A stretch of 64,000 nt of DNA from Diplosphaera chodatii (Eukaryota; Chlorophyta; Trebouxiophyceae; Prasiolales; Stichococcaceae). The notes below the pieces were generated by a model. It ran no database searches, had not been told where the DNA came from, and worked only from the letters and a program-made list of their open reading frames with translations. Made by a program: the position numbers and the translations under genes. Shown in pieces: positions 33,201-48,200 of the stretch. The stretch spans positions 248,001-312,000 of the forward strand of contig JAALGY010000049.1 of the NCBI GenBank assembly GCA_032358165.1. Direction: 5' to 3'. How positions within the stretch are numbered: the first letter of the stretch is position 1; the number at the start of each line of letters is the position of its first letter.

Positions 33201-36200
33201 GCTAGAATACCCAGCACCTGCAGAGTTGTATGCGTCCAGGGTTGGCAAATGTTCTCAAACGGGAATTGTCACGGCAGCATCCGCTGAGCAATGAAGGGGC
33301 CTTCATCTTTGCGCTGGAGATCACCCAAAGCAGACCTAGCTCAACGATAAGTTGCAACCAGGTTGCTGCCAGACGAAGAGAGCTGTGCAACCGACGGAGT
33401 GCGGTATGCACCAGATGGCTGCAGCAGCCGGGTCATCGCGTTCACTCTTCCAGTGCGCGCACACTCCAGGCAGTGACGGCAAGCTCAGGATGAATCAGCA
33501 GCGCATGTTGCCCTTCTGAAATCAGGCTGCAGTGCGGCCACTGCCTGGGTAATGGTGCAAGGGTGCATGTGCGCAGTTGCGTGCATGCATGCTGCACAAT
33601 GCACACTGCGACTTTCAAACCCACTCGCGCCGGCCACCTGCCTCGCGGGTGCCTCAGCTGCCACTGATGGCAACTGACACAGGGTCGCAAATGTGGACAT
33701 GATCGATTGTAAAGTTTGCTTTCCGACATGCACACCTGGCACGCGGCCCGTCGCAGCCGCCCGTCCCGCCCCGCCAGCCACTCCAGCGCAAAGCCGGCCA
33801 GGCGCTCCAGCTGCGGCGGCGACACCGCGCCCAGCAGCGCCGCCACCACCCCGCCCGCCGCGGCGCGCGCCCTGCATCGGCTTGGGGCTTGTTGTTTCGT
33901 CTGCCTGCTTCCCCACTGACAATGCCAGGCAGCAAAGCAGTGCAGCTGTGGCCAGCAGCCAGCTGTGACTCGCAAGTCGGAGGCGGCGACCCTGCAAATG
34001 CTATGCTCAGCAGTAGGTGCAGACAGCCGTGTGGACGCATCGGGTTGAGGCTGCAAATGGATCTCCATCGACTGTAGCAATGAGGGGTCCCTCTCACAAG
34101 TGCTGTCTATAGGTACTGTTGGTGCCAGCCCTGCTCAATTGAAATGGTAGACGCTACCATTTCAATGCAGAGGCAGGCTGTCAAAGTACCCACAGAACAT
34201 GTTGCTCACTTGGATGATGTCAGCGTAGGGTCTGCTGCGGAAGCATGCAGCCCGACCAACAAGCACACATGCAACTGCAATGCTCGGTCCCGATCGGGTA
34301 CTTTCACTCCAAGAGAAGACATAGCATAAACACCAGTGCTGGACCTCCAAATCGGCCGGCCGCATACAATATTAGAGGCAATGACACAGGCACAGGGTGC
34401 ATGCGAATGCGAGTGCGACTCACGCGGGCGCGGGGTCGTTGACGAGGCGCAGCACCAGGGGCAGCGCCAGGCTGTCCGCGTGCTCGTCCAGCGCGGCCTG
34501 CGGGAACTTGGCCACCACCGCGCCCAGTGCGTCCAGCACCGCAAGCCGCCCCTCCTGTGGCGAAAATGGAGGATCAATATTTGACGGACACATCTTCACA
34601 GCTCCAGAATACTGGCATGAGCACACCACCACATGGTAATCTCCGCACTCGCGAGGCGCCTGCTGCGGGGCTTTTGCAGCGGCTGCCGGCTCTGCAGTGC
34701 TCTGCTGTGCAGCGCCATGCAGCCTCAGCTTCAACGGTCAGGACAACAACAAAAGCGTTGTGGCCGCACCTCGTGCTGGTAGGCCAGGTTGGAGAGCAGG
34801 AAGGCCAGGTGGCGCCGCAGCCGCGCCGCGCCCACCGGGTAGTCCAGCAGGAACTGGATCAGCGCCTGCGCGAACCAGGGGCATACAAACTGATGTCATG
34901 CTACAGACGACACAGCACAACGTGTGTGCTCATTCAGCCTCAATGCTGGCTGGGACTGCTTCAGCACCATCTCAGAGCCAGCTGGCTTCTGCACGCCAGA
35001 GGGATGCTGCACAGATCCCGTAACCCATACATTTGGGATGATTCCTGCACGGGTCCTGTCACGACTCACCGCGGACGCGACCTGGCGCACGGGCGCGGCG
35101 TGGGCGCGCACCAGCAGCGCCTGCACGCGGGCCATGACGTCGTACACCTCGCCCACCACCAGCCGCCGCCCCAGCACCGCCTGCAATGCAGTGGCTGACC
35201 TTGATTCAGTTTGTTATTTTTTCCCCTTCGGGTTTGTGGCTGCACACCTGCTGCTTGTCGCTCATCAGGAGGCCAGCTTTGCTGACACTTGCAGTCAGTA
35301 CGCCATGTACGACGCCCAAGCCCAACGTGGTGATGGGTGATCATTGGCACGTGGCACCCCGGACTGGACGCATGCTGGATGGTGGTGATGCTGCAACACA
35401 TCAAGTTTGACATCATGACATCAGGCCGCACCCGCAGGAGCGTGAAGGCCGTCTGGCGCGACGCCGCCTCCTCGATGTCCTGGAATGCCAGCCGCAGCAG
35501 CCGCCCCAGCTGCGCTTCGCTGGGCGTGAACCTGCAGCCAACCACCCTTGACGCTTCACTGCAGAGTACACATCTTGATGGTCCATGGGCTGGATGCGCA
35601 AGAGCCTGCTGCCAGTGGCAGGGCCCGAGAGAGCACCTTGCTCACCCCCTGGCGACTTCAGCAGGCTGGTCGGCAGCTTCCCCAACATCAGAAAACCCCC
35701 AGAACAAATGCAGCTTTCTTACCCCTTGGCGGCTATCAGCAGGCCCGCCAGCAGCTTCAGCGCGTCCTGTGCCAGCGGGGCAGAAGTGGAGGGCGCGCGC
35801 GACAGGATGTCCGCAGCGGCGGCGCCCGCCGCCGCTGCCGCGTCTGCCAACCCTGATTCAGTGGAGCAACAGGCATCGGATCGACAAGACCTACATGTGT
35901 ATAGCAGACACTCAGAAAGCTAGGCATTGCTGCAGGGAGCGTCCAGCACCAGCGCACAGACACAGCTATTGCAATGAGCTTGCAACAGTGGCAAGCTGTT
36001 GTACTGGGAAAAACTGCAACGGCTGAACCGCTGCTACATAAACAGTCCTGCGCATGCAGCACGGTGCCATGCCGACAGGACCGTTGGTGCACGCTGTGAC
36101 GCCGTTGCAGTAACTGGACTCTACCGGAGCAGTCAACACCAGAAGCTCGGGCATCAACAGATGACACTTTGGCCAGTTACGATGACCACAGAGCTGCTCT

Positions 36201-39200
36201 ACGTTCCACGGATGAAGCATGCAGTGCTGTTGAGGCAACAAGACCTTGAGTATGGGAAATATGCACGCAGCATAGTGTCTGCACCTATGTACGCTCTCAC
36301 ATCAAATGAAATACCAGCCTGTCGATTAGGTTTCAGACCCAATTGCAGATTCAGGGCACCTGGCAGGGGCAGCCGCACGGCGTGGCACAGGCACCGCAGA
36401 GACAGGGATGCCACCGCGGCGTGGCGCGAGGCCAGGCCCCGCGCCAGCAGCGGCAGCAGCGCGTTCAGCTGCCGCAGGGTGGCCCCGCCGGCCAGCGCCC
36501 CCCGCTTCATGCCCCTGACAAGGGCACAACAGCAAATGTTTGAGGCTCAACCTTGAAATATAGAGGCTGTTGGCTTATGAACTACATGTCTGCTCGCCTA
36601 CGATCTGCAATCTGACATGGCTGTGCTCACAACATCTGTGTGGTGTTGGTGATGACTGTATCGTCCTGTATGATGTGGTGCATAAGGTTCTGGGCAACAG
36701 ACAGCAGGCACGGCGGCCCACCCGTTCAGCAGCGTCAGCGCAAACTCGACCAGCAGGTACTCGTGCGCGGCGGCCGCCTGCAGCTGCTGCTGCTGCGCTG
36801 CATGCGCGGCGCTGGCTTTGCCTGCCCTGTCCTGAGCCGCTGGCTCTGCGGCGGTCGCGGCGGCCGCCGATGCCGCCACGGCCGCCTCCTCAGCAGCAAG
36901 GCCTGTACAGGAGACAGGCATGTCATGCAATGGATGTCGCTTTTTCAGGCCACGGTCCCGAATGTGGACGGACATGACACGCCATGCTCACAGGGCAATA
37001 GACGCTGCCACCATGGTGCGGAAACTATGAGTGTCACTTACAAACCCAAACAGCGTCACATGTGTGACATGTTGAGTGCTGAAAGCCCAACGAAACCTGC
37101 TAACAAGCTGGCAGTGCAACTGTGCCTGGCTGACTGCGTTCGTTTGTGTGCACAAGTCCGCCTGGACACATTGGAGCTGCCGGCCGGGCGTACACTGCGC
37201 AGCTGGTCGCTGGAGACTCTTAGGCTCACAGCTGGCTGTCATCAACAATCAGCAACAAGTGATCAACCAAGTTTAGTTAAAAGTCGTGAGCCGCACCGTC
37301 CTCCAGGACGCCGTGGCAGAAGAGCAGCAGGTCGGGGGGCGAGGCGGTGGGGTTGGCCGCCACGCCGCGCGCCGCGTGCTGCAGCAGCGCCGCCAGCCGG
37401 TTGCGCACTTTAGGGTCCCCCGCCTCCGGCAGCCGGTTACGCACCTGGGCAGCAAGCATGTCAGCATGTGCACCTAATCACTGAAGTGCCCCCGGCTTGC
37501 AACTGGCTGAGAACAACCGCCTCTGCTTGCTGTGCATGCCTGCTAGCGGCAGCCTATCCCAAAGCCTTGGCATTGAGACCAGTTTGCAGTGTGCAGACAA
37601 GCCAGCATTGACAACGGCAAGCATTGCTGCACACGGAGCAACCTTCACATCCCAAAGCCAGCCACCCTATGGTAGCTTAGCCCAGAGCTGCATTGACAAC
37701 GCCGTGTGCAGATGACAACCCCAAGAACATCATACGAGGTCCCGAGTACAGACGATGGCACTGCACCAGCTGCCATGCGGCCCTTGCAAGCTTGACAACA
37801 CTGCTATTGTGCAGCAGGGCTAGCACCACAGGTCAATACCCTGGTAGCTGGAGTGGACCGTATCTGCACGGAGCCTGTGCAAGCACCTCTACCATCAATT
37901 CGATTTCATGTTAATCATGGCAACTCCCACCAGCGACAGCAGGAAGGCGGCGTGGGTGCGGAAGGTGATGCCGCATGCCAGCAGCCGGTACGCCTCGTAG
38001 CCGCGCTGCTTCTTGGCCTCCTTCAGGCCGCCGGCAAACGCGGCGACCTCCTTCGCCTCCGCCACCGCCCCGAAGATGTCCGCACCCACCAGCGGCAGCA
38101 GCGGCGCCAACGCCTCGTCGAAGCCGCCGGGCTCCAAGTCCTGCGTCATGTGTGGGAAGCACTGGCACGAAAGGAACGAGACGAACAAGGATTGGACAGG
38201 TGGCAGAGCGGTGATGTTCTCGTCAACCTCCGACATGCGGCAGCCCTCAGGCATGGCTCCAGTCTGCATCCCTGCCGTTCCAACTGCCGGCCGAGACATG
38301 TGTTGCATGCCACGAGCGCAAGCTTGGCTGGCCAACATGACCACAGCTGATGCGCGTCACACCGGCAACCGCAAGCCAACGCTGTGACGCAGCATGGCGC
38401 AACATCTTCATGGTTCCTCTCTCTACACCCTAGTCCTTGAACAGGGTCCCACCTGTGCCAGCGCCTCCAGCAGCGCGTGCAGCGTGTAGCCGCGGACATG
38501 CGCGGTGTACCCCTTGTCCGGCAGCGCCCCCTGCAGCACCGTCGCCGCGTACGACAGGTAGCCCGCCCCCAGCTCCGCCACCATGGCCACGAACACCTTG
38601 CGCGCCTCGTCCCTGCAGTAGCGTACTGCATCTGATGGTCACAGGATACAGCATTGGAAGGTGTGGTGCACGCGCAAACACTAGAGGCGATGATCAGCAG
38701 CACTGGATGGCTGAATAGGCCGCATGAACCTGCTCATGTCGGTGAGGCGAACGGTGCAAATGCACCTCGACATGAGTAGTGAGTGCTTTGCAACGCAATG
38801 GTTGCACGAATGGTCAACGGCAACAGATGCGAGGCTGATGAGTCACCTGACGCCCTGCTGCCGCGACTTGAGCAGGTTGGCCACGCTGGTCAGCACCCGC
38901 GGCAGGGCGGCGGCCCTGTCGTCCTCCGGCACCAGCCGCAGCACCTTCACCACCGCCAGCCCCACCGGCGCCCGCACCACCTGCACCAATACAATTTAGG
39001 GTTTAGAATGTAGACTTTGCTATGGCCACCACCGCAAGCCACTGCAGGACGCAACACCTGACCCCAAGCCTGCAAGAGGCGGCTGTCGATGCTTGTTGCT
39101 ACACACTCCGAACAGCTGCAAAGTCACATGCGGTCAGCCACAGGCTGACACAAGTCGGCCGTGTCAACTACTCATAAAGTTGGCGCAGGTTGTCTTGAAG

Positions 39201-42200
39201 GAGCAAGGCCTTCGGCATCTGCAAGGTTGATAAGGCGTTAACACCGGCAACTACTGTCTGATTGAATTCAGATTGATACGTGCCGGTGCTTCTGCACTTT
39301 CTGCTACCTTGCAGACAGCTGAAGGCTCTGGTGTCGGTGGACACTGCAGCTGACACCCGTGACACTGAACGAGAACTCGCGACTGCACACACCTCGGATC
39401 ATTTGTAGCTGGTAAGAGCGACATTTTGCGCACGATGTCACGAGACCTAGACAAGAGGCCACTCACATCTCCCTTGGCGACCAGCTGCGCCGAAAGCGCC
39501 GGCAACACGCGCTTGAGCAGCGCTGCACGGATATCTGCGGCCTGCGCCGCCGCCGCTTCCGTCCCTTCCCGTTCCCGGTCGTCAGCTGAAGTATCTGCTT
39601 CCTGCTGCCCAGTGTCGCCGTTGGCGGCATGCTGGTCGCCTGATGCTTCCATGACTGGCTGGGTTACATCAGTGGGATCGCCAGCCTCAGCAGCCGCGCC
39701 GCGCATGTCTGCATCTGGGCCCATGTCGTCACAAGTGCTGGACGTGGCTGCTGCCTCAGCCGGCGGCAGGAAGTGGAAGGCATCAATGATGGCGCACACC
39801 GCCCGCACCACACCCTGCAACGGTTGGCAGCTTTGTGACTGATGCTGCGCAGAAGACATCACTCAGACACTCGGACATGCTCATGGCATGTTGCTTGAGC
39901 AGCTCTTGTGGTGCAGTGTCACGCATCATGCTAAGATTCCAGCTGTGTGTGTGCGCTGCGCACGCCGTTAGCAGAGCGCCACCGCAGATCTACATATGTG
40001 GCTGGTCAAGGCAGCGCTACGAACATTTGCAACTGCTGGAGCAGATGTGGCAACTGATGCCATATACCAAGTGTTGCTGCGAAGCCAGCGGCAGCTTGAG
40101 AGCTAATGTGCACAGGTCGGGCAACTCTGGCGAGTGCATCCAGCCCTAATATACCATGCTTGGATGCACTTGCCAGTGTCAGCCCGTGCTGCGCACATCA
40201 GGCGCCACAGCAAACTCTGCTGATGCATGCTGCCAAACGCCACTGACCCTGCCAACCGCTGGTGCCGCACATCTGCCTAATCTCAGACTTCCTGATTGAA
40301 CCGCACCTTCTTCTCCTCCCCGTGCGCGGCCAGCAGGCGCAGGAAGCGGCCCAGCAGCTGCGAGAAGGCGGGCCAGGGCAGGGCGCCGGCCACCGCGCCC
40401 AGCGCCGCCACCGCCGCCGCCACCACGTTCGCCTCCTTGTCCCGGTCGATGTCCTTCAGCTCGTGGCCGCCGCCCTCGTTGGCGCGCCCTGTATGGATAT
40501 CGACATTCTGAATCCATGAGGCCAGTGCTATTTCGCATCACCACCGAGACATGCCATGGTGAGGCACCCCAGCAGTGTACCCCTGGAGCCTACGATGACA
40601 ATGCTGCGCGCATTTGCTATCTCCAGACTTGACATGCCAAACAGGACGGGTGCTGCCAAGAGCGAGTTTTCCCGCGCCGCACTGCTGTGGCTTGCGTGCG
40701 CCTTCAGCAGGGCGCAGCACTGGACTGGCCAGACGCTTGGCCGAAACAAAGCGTACAGCTCACCACCGGACAAAGAGCAGGCAGATCAGCACAGGATTGA
40801 TAGGATTGTTAGGATTGTTTGGTCACAACTGTGTCATTGTTCGTTGGCATGAAATTCAAGGTTCATCGTTACCGCAAAGTAGTGTCGTAAGAGCACGCCT
40901 GTTTAACATACCCGCAACGATGGCCTGCTGCAGCAGCGGTGTGGCAATGCCCAGCAGCGTGCCCACTCCGAGGTGTTGCGCAGCATCGTCGCCCTCCCGC
41001 ACGATCTGTGAGAGTAAGCACCTTTGCAGCATTCAGCTAGTTTCTGATTACAGCGCCTGGACCTACAGCGCACGAAGCGATCACCAAGCACAAGATATAC
41101 ATGGCAATGTGGCAGACATCGCTTATTGCAGATGTCAACGAACGTGGACACCCAGCGTCACTCACATGTAGTGCTAGAAGGACTACCCGTATCCAGCTAC
41201 ACATTCACCTTGCTGAGGCGTGCAAAAGCGCGCACACGGCGGTGCAGCTGCAGGTGCGCCACGTTGGCGAAGAAGCACCGCTCTTCGTCACCGTCTGACA
41301 GCAGTGACAGGTCCGCAAACCTGGCGGACGCGGCCGTCGCCATGCGCCGCAGCAGCGCCAGGTGCTCCTGTTCGAAGACAATTCAGGGTCCTAAAGTCAC
41401 ACGTGGGTGTCAACTGCCATAACCTTGCTCAACCCTGCATCATGCCGTTGTGCATGGCTGATGTCTTGACAACCAGGGCCCGACAACAGCATTGCTCTCA
41501 CGAGCTACATGCTGTCGTAGGGGTCGCCAACGTTGCGAAGACAACAGCCAACCAGATATTGCTACTTGAAGGCACAAGCCAGACATGCCAAACTGTACTT
41601 GTAGAAAAAGCACAGCAGCCACGGCTGCGGCAGCTATGAAGCAGCAGTTGCTTTGGTAGAAAGGTGACCAGCTGAATCGCTGAAAATGAGCAGCGGTGCT
41701 TGATCAGGTGTGCCTGCTGTATGATAACCGCTCGCTACATCAACAGGCCGTTGCAGGCTGTAAGGGCAGCAGCTGTTGTGCCTTATGCACCGATCTACAG
41801 AGGGCAGCAGCACGCATGAGCCAGATGCTCCAGCTCATGTTCAACTGTGTTACACCTGCCGGACAGCGAGGTTGGGCTCCCCCAGCGCCGCCTTGACCCG
41901 CGGCAGCAGCAGGCGCTGCAGCAGCTGCTCGATGTGCCCACCGCTGCCGCTGCTGCCAGTGGACCCGCCCGCTGTTGTCGCGTCAGACGCCGCGTCAGCA
42001 GCCGCTGCGCCATCCACCAGCCGCTCCAACGCCTGAACAGGTTGGCATGTAAGTGGCTGGCAACGTAATGCATAAAGATATTAGCAGCACTGTCTTGCAG
42101 ACTGCAAGTGTGCGCCCTGCTGCACCATCCTAACCTTCCCATGCTCCCGACACGCGCTGGCATTTCAAGGGTGCTTAGATGCACCAGCGGTACACCTGGC

Positions 42201-45200
42201 TAGCCCATTGGTTGCAGCCATACCATTGACCATGACAAGACCCTCATGTAAACAGGGAACAGCATTGCATTAAGTCCTACCTGGGCGGCGGCGGAGCGCA
42301 GCGCGATGTCGTCGGCGTTGCGCAGGTCTGCCAGCGCCGCGTGTACCAGCGGCGCCGCTCGCCACGGCGGCAGCGCCCCCCACAGCACCGGCGTGAGCTG
42401 CGCGTACGCCGCCAGCCTGGCGTCGTAGTCCGCCTCGCCCACCTGCAGCGTGTCAGGTGTACTGTCGATAGATGCAGCACGCATGACACTCTGGCGCAGT
42501 CTGCGTCGCGCCACTGTGGTCACCACCATTGCCAATGACATTGCAGGCAAGCTGGAGACAGGTTGTTTGCCAAGCTTGCATGACATATGACCTGGAAGAG
42601 GTTGCTCCAGGGTATGGCTCACCGCTGAGGCGGACATGGCTGTCAGGCCCGCCACGAGGTCAGCGACCTGCTGCAGCCCCGGCAGCGGCCCCGCCGCCAG
42701 AGCTGTAAAAGCCGCCGCCAACGCCAGCCGCGCATCGCGCGTCTCCAATGCTCCGGCCAGCGGCGCTAGAGCCGCGACATACGACCGTAGCACCTGTGAG
42801 CACAGACAGACCCGTCACAAGCAGCACATCTGAGTGATTTGCCCATATGTAAGGACTCTATACAACGATAACGAGCCGCAAAGGACCACTGCAGCACATG
42901 CTGCAAGTGCTGCACACCATGTTGGCATCTTCTGAAGAGATACTGGCACACGGCAGCACTCAATGAACCTGCTTGTCGCTGACGTGAGAGCCATCCAATG
43001 TCAGCACGAGCGCAGCGTACAGCACTGCCGTTGGCACTGCTGACCCTGGCCAGCTACGCTAAGATTGGGTGCATTGGCTGCTTGTTCAATTGATAGACAA
43101 TAACATCCAACAACACTATCTTCACTGCCTTGGCCAAGGTGGACTGCTGACAACAACACCTGCTGCCTTGGCTGCTCATGGCCCAGCTGCTGCTGTGCGG
43201 CATCAGTGGCTACGCCATCATCACCAACGGCTGGCAGCTTCTGCCACAGGGCCGCCAGGACGGCCAGGACGCGTGCCGCGGCCGCCTCATCCACAGCCCC
43301 GCCCTTGCGCCTACACTTTCAGGCATGACTACTCAGGCAAACGCCCCTCACATACCCTGCGCTCAACTTCGAGACCAGCATGCTTATGTTGCATCCCATT
43401 GCCTACAGCTTGGGGTCGAGCGCCTGCTGCAGCCGCTGGCAACTGCAAAATCGCCCATTACGTGAATTTTGCTGGCAATATCCGAGCAGCATCATACACT
43501 GCACTTGGATATGCCAAAGCCCGTCGCAGCACCTCTGGCCGCTGGCGGTGGTGCCGCCCAGCAGGGGAATAAGCGCGTCTGACAGCTGCGCCGACGCCGC
43601 TGCGTCGCCGCCGACGCTGCGCGCGAGCGCCTCCAGCACCGCCAGAGCGCGGAGCGCCACCTTCCTGCCGCCGGCCCTGCTGCTTCCGCCGCCCTGCCGC
43701 GCGCCGCCCGCCTTGCCCTTTTGCCCCTTGCCCGCCTGTGGGGCGGATGCACCACACAAATAGTCAGAGAGCAGATCAGTGGGAGCTGTAGCAACTTCGC
43801 CTGCAGCTGCATGTCATACAGAGCTCGTCGAGGCTCGAAGCTCTTCCAAGGACACCACAACACAGCAGCTCTGCCACTCCGTGGGTGTGGATGTCAGGGG
43901 GTTCACCACCGACCTTAACTCCTGTGTCATATATCGATGCAGGACTTCGAGCCCTTAGCGCATGCAAGAAGGTTCCCTACAGAATTGCCCTCGCTCGATC
44001 TTGCGCTTGGTGCCAACTTTGTTACAGTCATCAGGGGTCTGAAGTTGGTGAGCAGCCCGACGTGTGCACAAGCCAGAACATGATGCGCATACCCTGCCAC
44101 CGCTGCCGGTTGCCGCCAGTACCACAGCCCGCAGCGCCGCCAGCAGCACCGTCGCGTGCAGCTCCAGCACAGCAGCATACATGGACGCTTCCCCGCCACC
44201 CGCTGCTTCCTCAGCTTCCACTGCTTTTGCCACACCGGCCGCCGCTGCTGCAGCCTCCTGGTGCTGCAGCAGCGACTCCACGGCGGACAGCGCCACGTCG
44301 CGTGCCGCCCGCCCACAGTGCGGCGCCCCCAGAGCCGCGACCACAGCACCCAGCAGCCTGCGGAAGGGCAGTTAAACCCTAAACTACGGCATGATGACAA
44401 GCAGTACAGGCCATGGCTGCACATAGGTGAAGACCCATGAAGACACCTTAGGAACAGCGGAGGAGACTGGCTCGCAGCACAGGAGGCGAGCTGCCTCAGG
44501 TCTCCACTTAGCAGTGCATTGCATGACTGAGCTGCTCCATGGGCTGAATGCGCCAGCCGCTAGACATTTTCCCCCGTCTTCTGTGAGGGCATGCAAGACT
44601 GGTACAGGGGCTGGCTGCGTGCACCGCAACTGATCTGCCGCGGTATCAGCCGCATCACTCCCACAGCAGCCTCGTGTATCTTGTCAGTACAACTGCACTC
44701 GAGCAATGCTGTGCACGAGCAGCAATCGATGATGTTGGCACTTTACAAGGCTCGATCTGCTACATGTGGCAGCAAAATCATCCAGATCTGCGTCCGCGTA
44801 AATCATTTCACCAGTTTGTGACTAGGAGAATGGACATTGCTCCTTGCAAACCCTAGAGACGCCCATGATGCCCGCAGAGACTTGTGGTCTAGCATACCTA
44901 GAACCCAGGTGGTGATTAGTTGCCCAGGCGGCTGGCTCCCCATCGGGCGTGGCATCCCCCAGCAGCGGCGCCAGGTGCGGGGCAGCGGCAATGGCCGCGG
45001 CGACATCCAGCAGCGGCGGCGCCTTGTCAGCCGAGGCCTGCAGGTAGGGCAGCCACCCTGGGGTGTTTCTGGTGAGCCGACCTTTTGCAGCGGCTGTGCC
45101 GGGGGTGGCCTTGCCACACTATGCATCAGGCGGCCAACCAGGTCCAATGCTCTTCAAGACCCAGCATACAGGCAGGGCGGCAGATCGCCAGCTTACCTCG

Positions 45201-48200
45201 GCAACAAGCCGCGGCAGCAGCGGCTCAGCCGCCGCCAGCAGCCGCGGCCACAGCGGCGCGTAGTCCACTGCGTCCGGGAACCGCCGCAGCATGCTCGCGA
45301 TGACGCCCAGGGCCCCTGAGCGCAGCTCCCGCGCACCCTCTCCTGCCTGCTGCCCCTGCAGGGACGGGCACTGCCTGACTCCCGGTGTCGGCGCATGGCT
45401 AGGCGTGTGTGAAAGCGCATCGACAGGCCTGCGAAAGAGCTAGGACAGGCCTGCAACGTTGCCAGGTTAAAGTACCAAGAGCATGCGCCAGACCCTACTC
45501 AAATCGTCACCTGGTCAGCGAGCGGCGCCACCGCGCGCTCCAGCACGGCCAGCACCAGCGCCAGCAGCGGCGGCAGGTACGCCTGCATGGTCAGCTTCAG
45601 GTCAGCCCGAATGCTGTTCTGGCTCCAGCAAGCGGTCTGGCCCCGCAGAGTATGTGCCAATGTACAAGGAGTGTGCGACGTTGCTGACTGAGGTCACATG
45701 TGCCCATACAGTCAGATGCACAGCAGCTGACTGCATGGTCACTGGTCATCAGTCAGCAGTGCTTGCACATTCATTGCCATGCAGCAGAGGCAGTTGCTCA
45801 AGGTTCTCTACCACGACATTTCGGAATCATCGGGCACGTGTCACCAGACCACATCAACGCAAAACCTTCAGCAGTCAGGCCGCCGCACCTGCAGGCGGTG
45901 GCCCAGGTGCTTGAGCAGGTCGGCCGCCGCGTGCAGCAGGCCCTGCCGCCGGCGCAGCGGCTGGGCGGCCAGCGCGCCCGCGTCCACCGCTTCCAGCCAC
46001 CAGGCCAGCTTCTCTCTGCTGAGAGCGGGCCCCCACCAGGGCGCCTCCACCAGCCTGCGGCATGCAGGGGCCTTGGGGTGTGACTGCCAAGCAACATTGC
46101 CCGACTGATGGCCTTCCGCATTGCACGATACGTCCTCATCAACAGATGCTCAACATGACCAGTATGGCCAAGGCTCCGTCTGATGTTGAATGCTGAACGC
46201 ATCCATGCACAAGCCGCTGTGCAACTCCATGCTTAACAGAAATCTCCTGTCCGGCACATGAACGCATGCAATGGCGGCCTGCTGTGATGCCACACCTGTC
46301 ATCATCCGCAGCGACCTCAGCCAGAGCGTCAAATCCCGGCCCGGCCGGCCGCTGGAACGCGCCCGCCAGCGGCTCCAGGAACAGCTCCAGCAGGGGGGAC
46401 AGCTCCGCAGGCGGCGCCGCCGCCAGGAAGTTCAGGATGGCGGCGCGCGCGGACCCCGGGGCGCCCCGCCCCCCGAGCCGCCCCGTTCGCTTGCGCAGCT
46501 TGGGGAACAGCAGCCGCGCCAGCACCGCCGACAGGCCTGTAAGGGTGGCATCTTTATTGATATGGTCCACGCAGACAGCTTTGTGTTTTGCACCTAAACT
46601 TCTGCGAGTTCTACCGCCTGATCAACAAGACCCTATCTTGGCAACGCATCAGTTGCAAGGCTGAGGCGTTTCCATGTCAGATGGTGTTGAACAGGCAGTT
46701 GCTGCATGTACATGCCATGGCGGGACGCTATACCTGCTTCAACGAGCATGTCAGTACAGCTGCAATCAACATCCCAGGCAGCCAGATACCAGCCATCTCC
46801 ATGATCACTCCATAACCAAACAGCTGGTCGACACAACCAGCTGGAGCGCTGGCACAGCTGCCGATGCACCCTGTCCGATGGGACCGGCTTTCCAGCACAG
46901 CCATCAATCCTGCTTCGAACTGTTCGAGAGGTGTAACATAAGGTCACGTGGTGGACACACCCGCGCGGTGCTCCGGCAAGATGGCGTCCTCAGCGTCGAC
47001 CGCCAGCGGGAACTGCGCCAGCTCCGAGCGCAGCGTCGCGTTGTCCGCCAGCCGCAGCAGCCGCTCTATGTAGGACGTCACAAACTGCACCTTGAACGCC
47101 TGTACGCAGGAGCTTCACACTTCGGACACCACAACGCATGTTACGACTGCATCCCGAAGCCGCACCCAGCCCTGTGATGTTGCCAAACGCCACATGCGTG
47201 CGACCCTCTCCGACCAGCAGACTTGCTCGTCACATCTGCACGCCTGCAGTGCACTGGCTCGGTCCCATATGCTACAGCACCCCATCCGTCACCTTGAGGC
47301 AGCGCAGGGCGGCCTGCTGCACGGCGGGCTCCAGGTCGCCCAGCTGCAGCGCCACCGCCCGCCGCACCTCCCGCCACCGCGCCAGCCCCTTGCCGCCCTT
47401 GAGCCCGCCCACCACGCCCAGCCACTCCTGCGGTGGTGCGCATGCAGGAATTACCAGGGTTGAGCAGCGAGGAGGCGCAAAGTGGGCACTGCCATGACTG
47501 ACAGGTGGCCACCGCCGGATTGCAAAGTCACAGTGCAGTGAGGCTGTTGCTTTGTGAGCTGCAGGTCCAGGCCATGGCAGCAATCAGGACGTTTTTGTCC
47601 ACAAGAGCACAAGGCTAGCGCCTTGCGCTGCTGTGCACGCCAAGTCCTGATTGCTACAACCTGGCAGGTGAAAGATGAATTGCGTCATGGTCAGGCGTGG
47701 GCGCTTTTCACCTTGAGGTGGGCGCGCCATGCTCTCCCGACATGCGACGCCAGGCTGCTGCTGGCTGCTGCCATATCTGCTGTTGCCTTCACCAGTTGCG
47801 CTGCTGCTGGTGTTGCCTCGGTATTTGGCGGCGCCTCGTCATCATCCGAGTCCATGTCGCTTCCTGCAGCGGCGGTCTCGTCAGCGGCTGCGTCACCACT
47901 TCCTGCTTGTGCGACTGCCGTCTCGCCAGACGCCTTGGCGGCGGAGAACGCCAGCAGCAGCGGCACCCAGTTGCGCGAGTGGCTCTCCAGCTGCCCGGCT
48001 GGCGCCTTGGCCAGCGCCTGCAGCACTCAGAAGATGGGGGTGCACAAAGGATTTTGCAGACACAATTTTAATGGCAGCACCCTGTGACACACTGATTCCC
48101 ACAGACATCAAGTAAAAGCATGATGATCCAAGAGCACAAACTCGGAACAGCACGTCACTGATTGCAGTCTGTGAGTCCTTCAGATGACACAGCACTGCTT

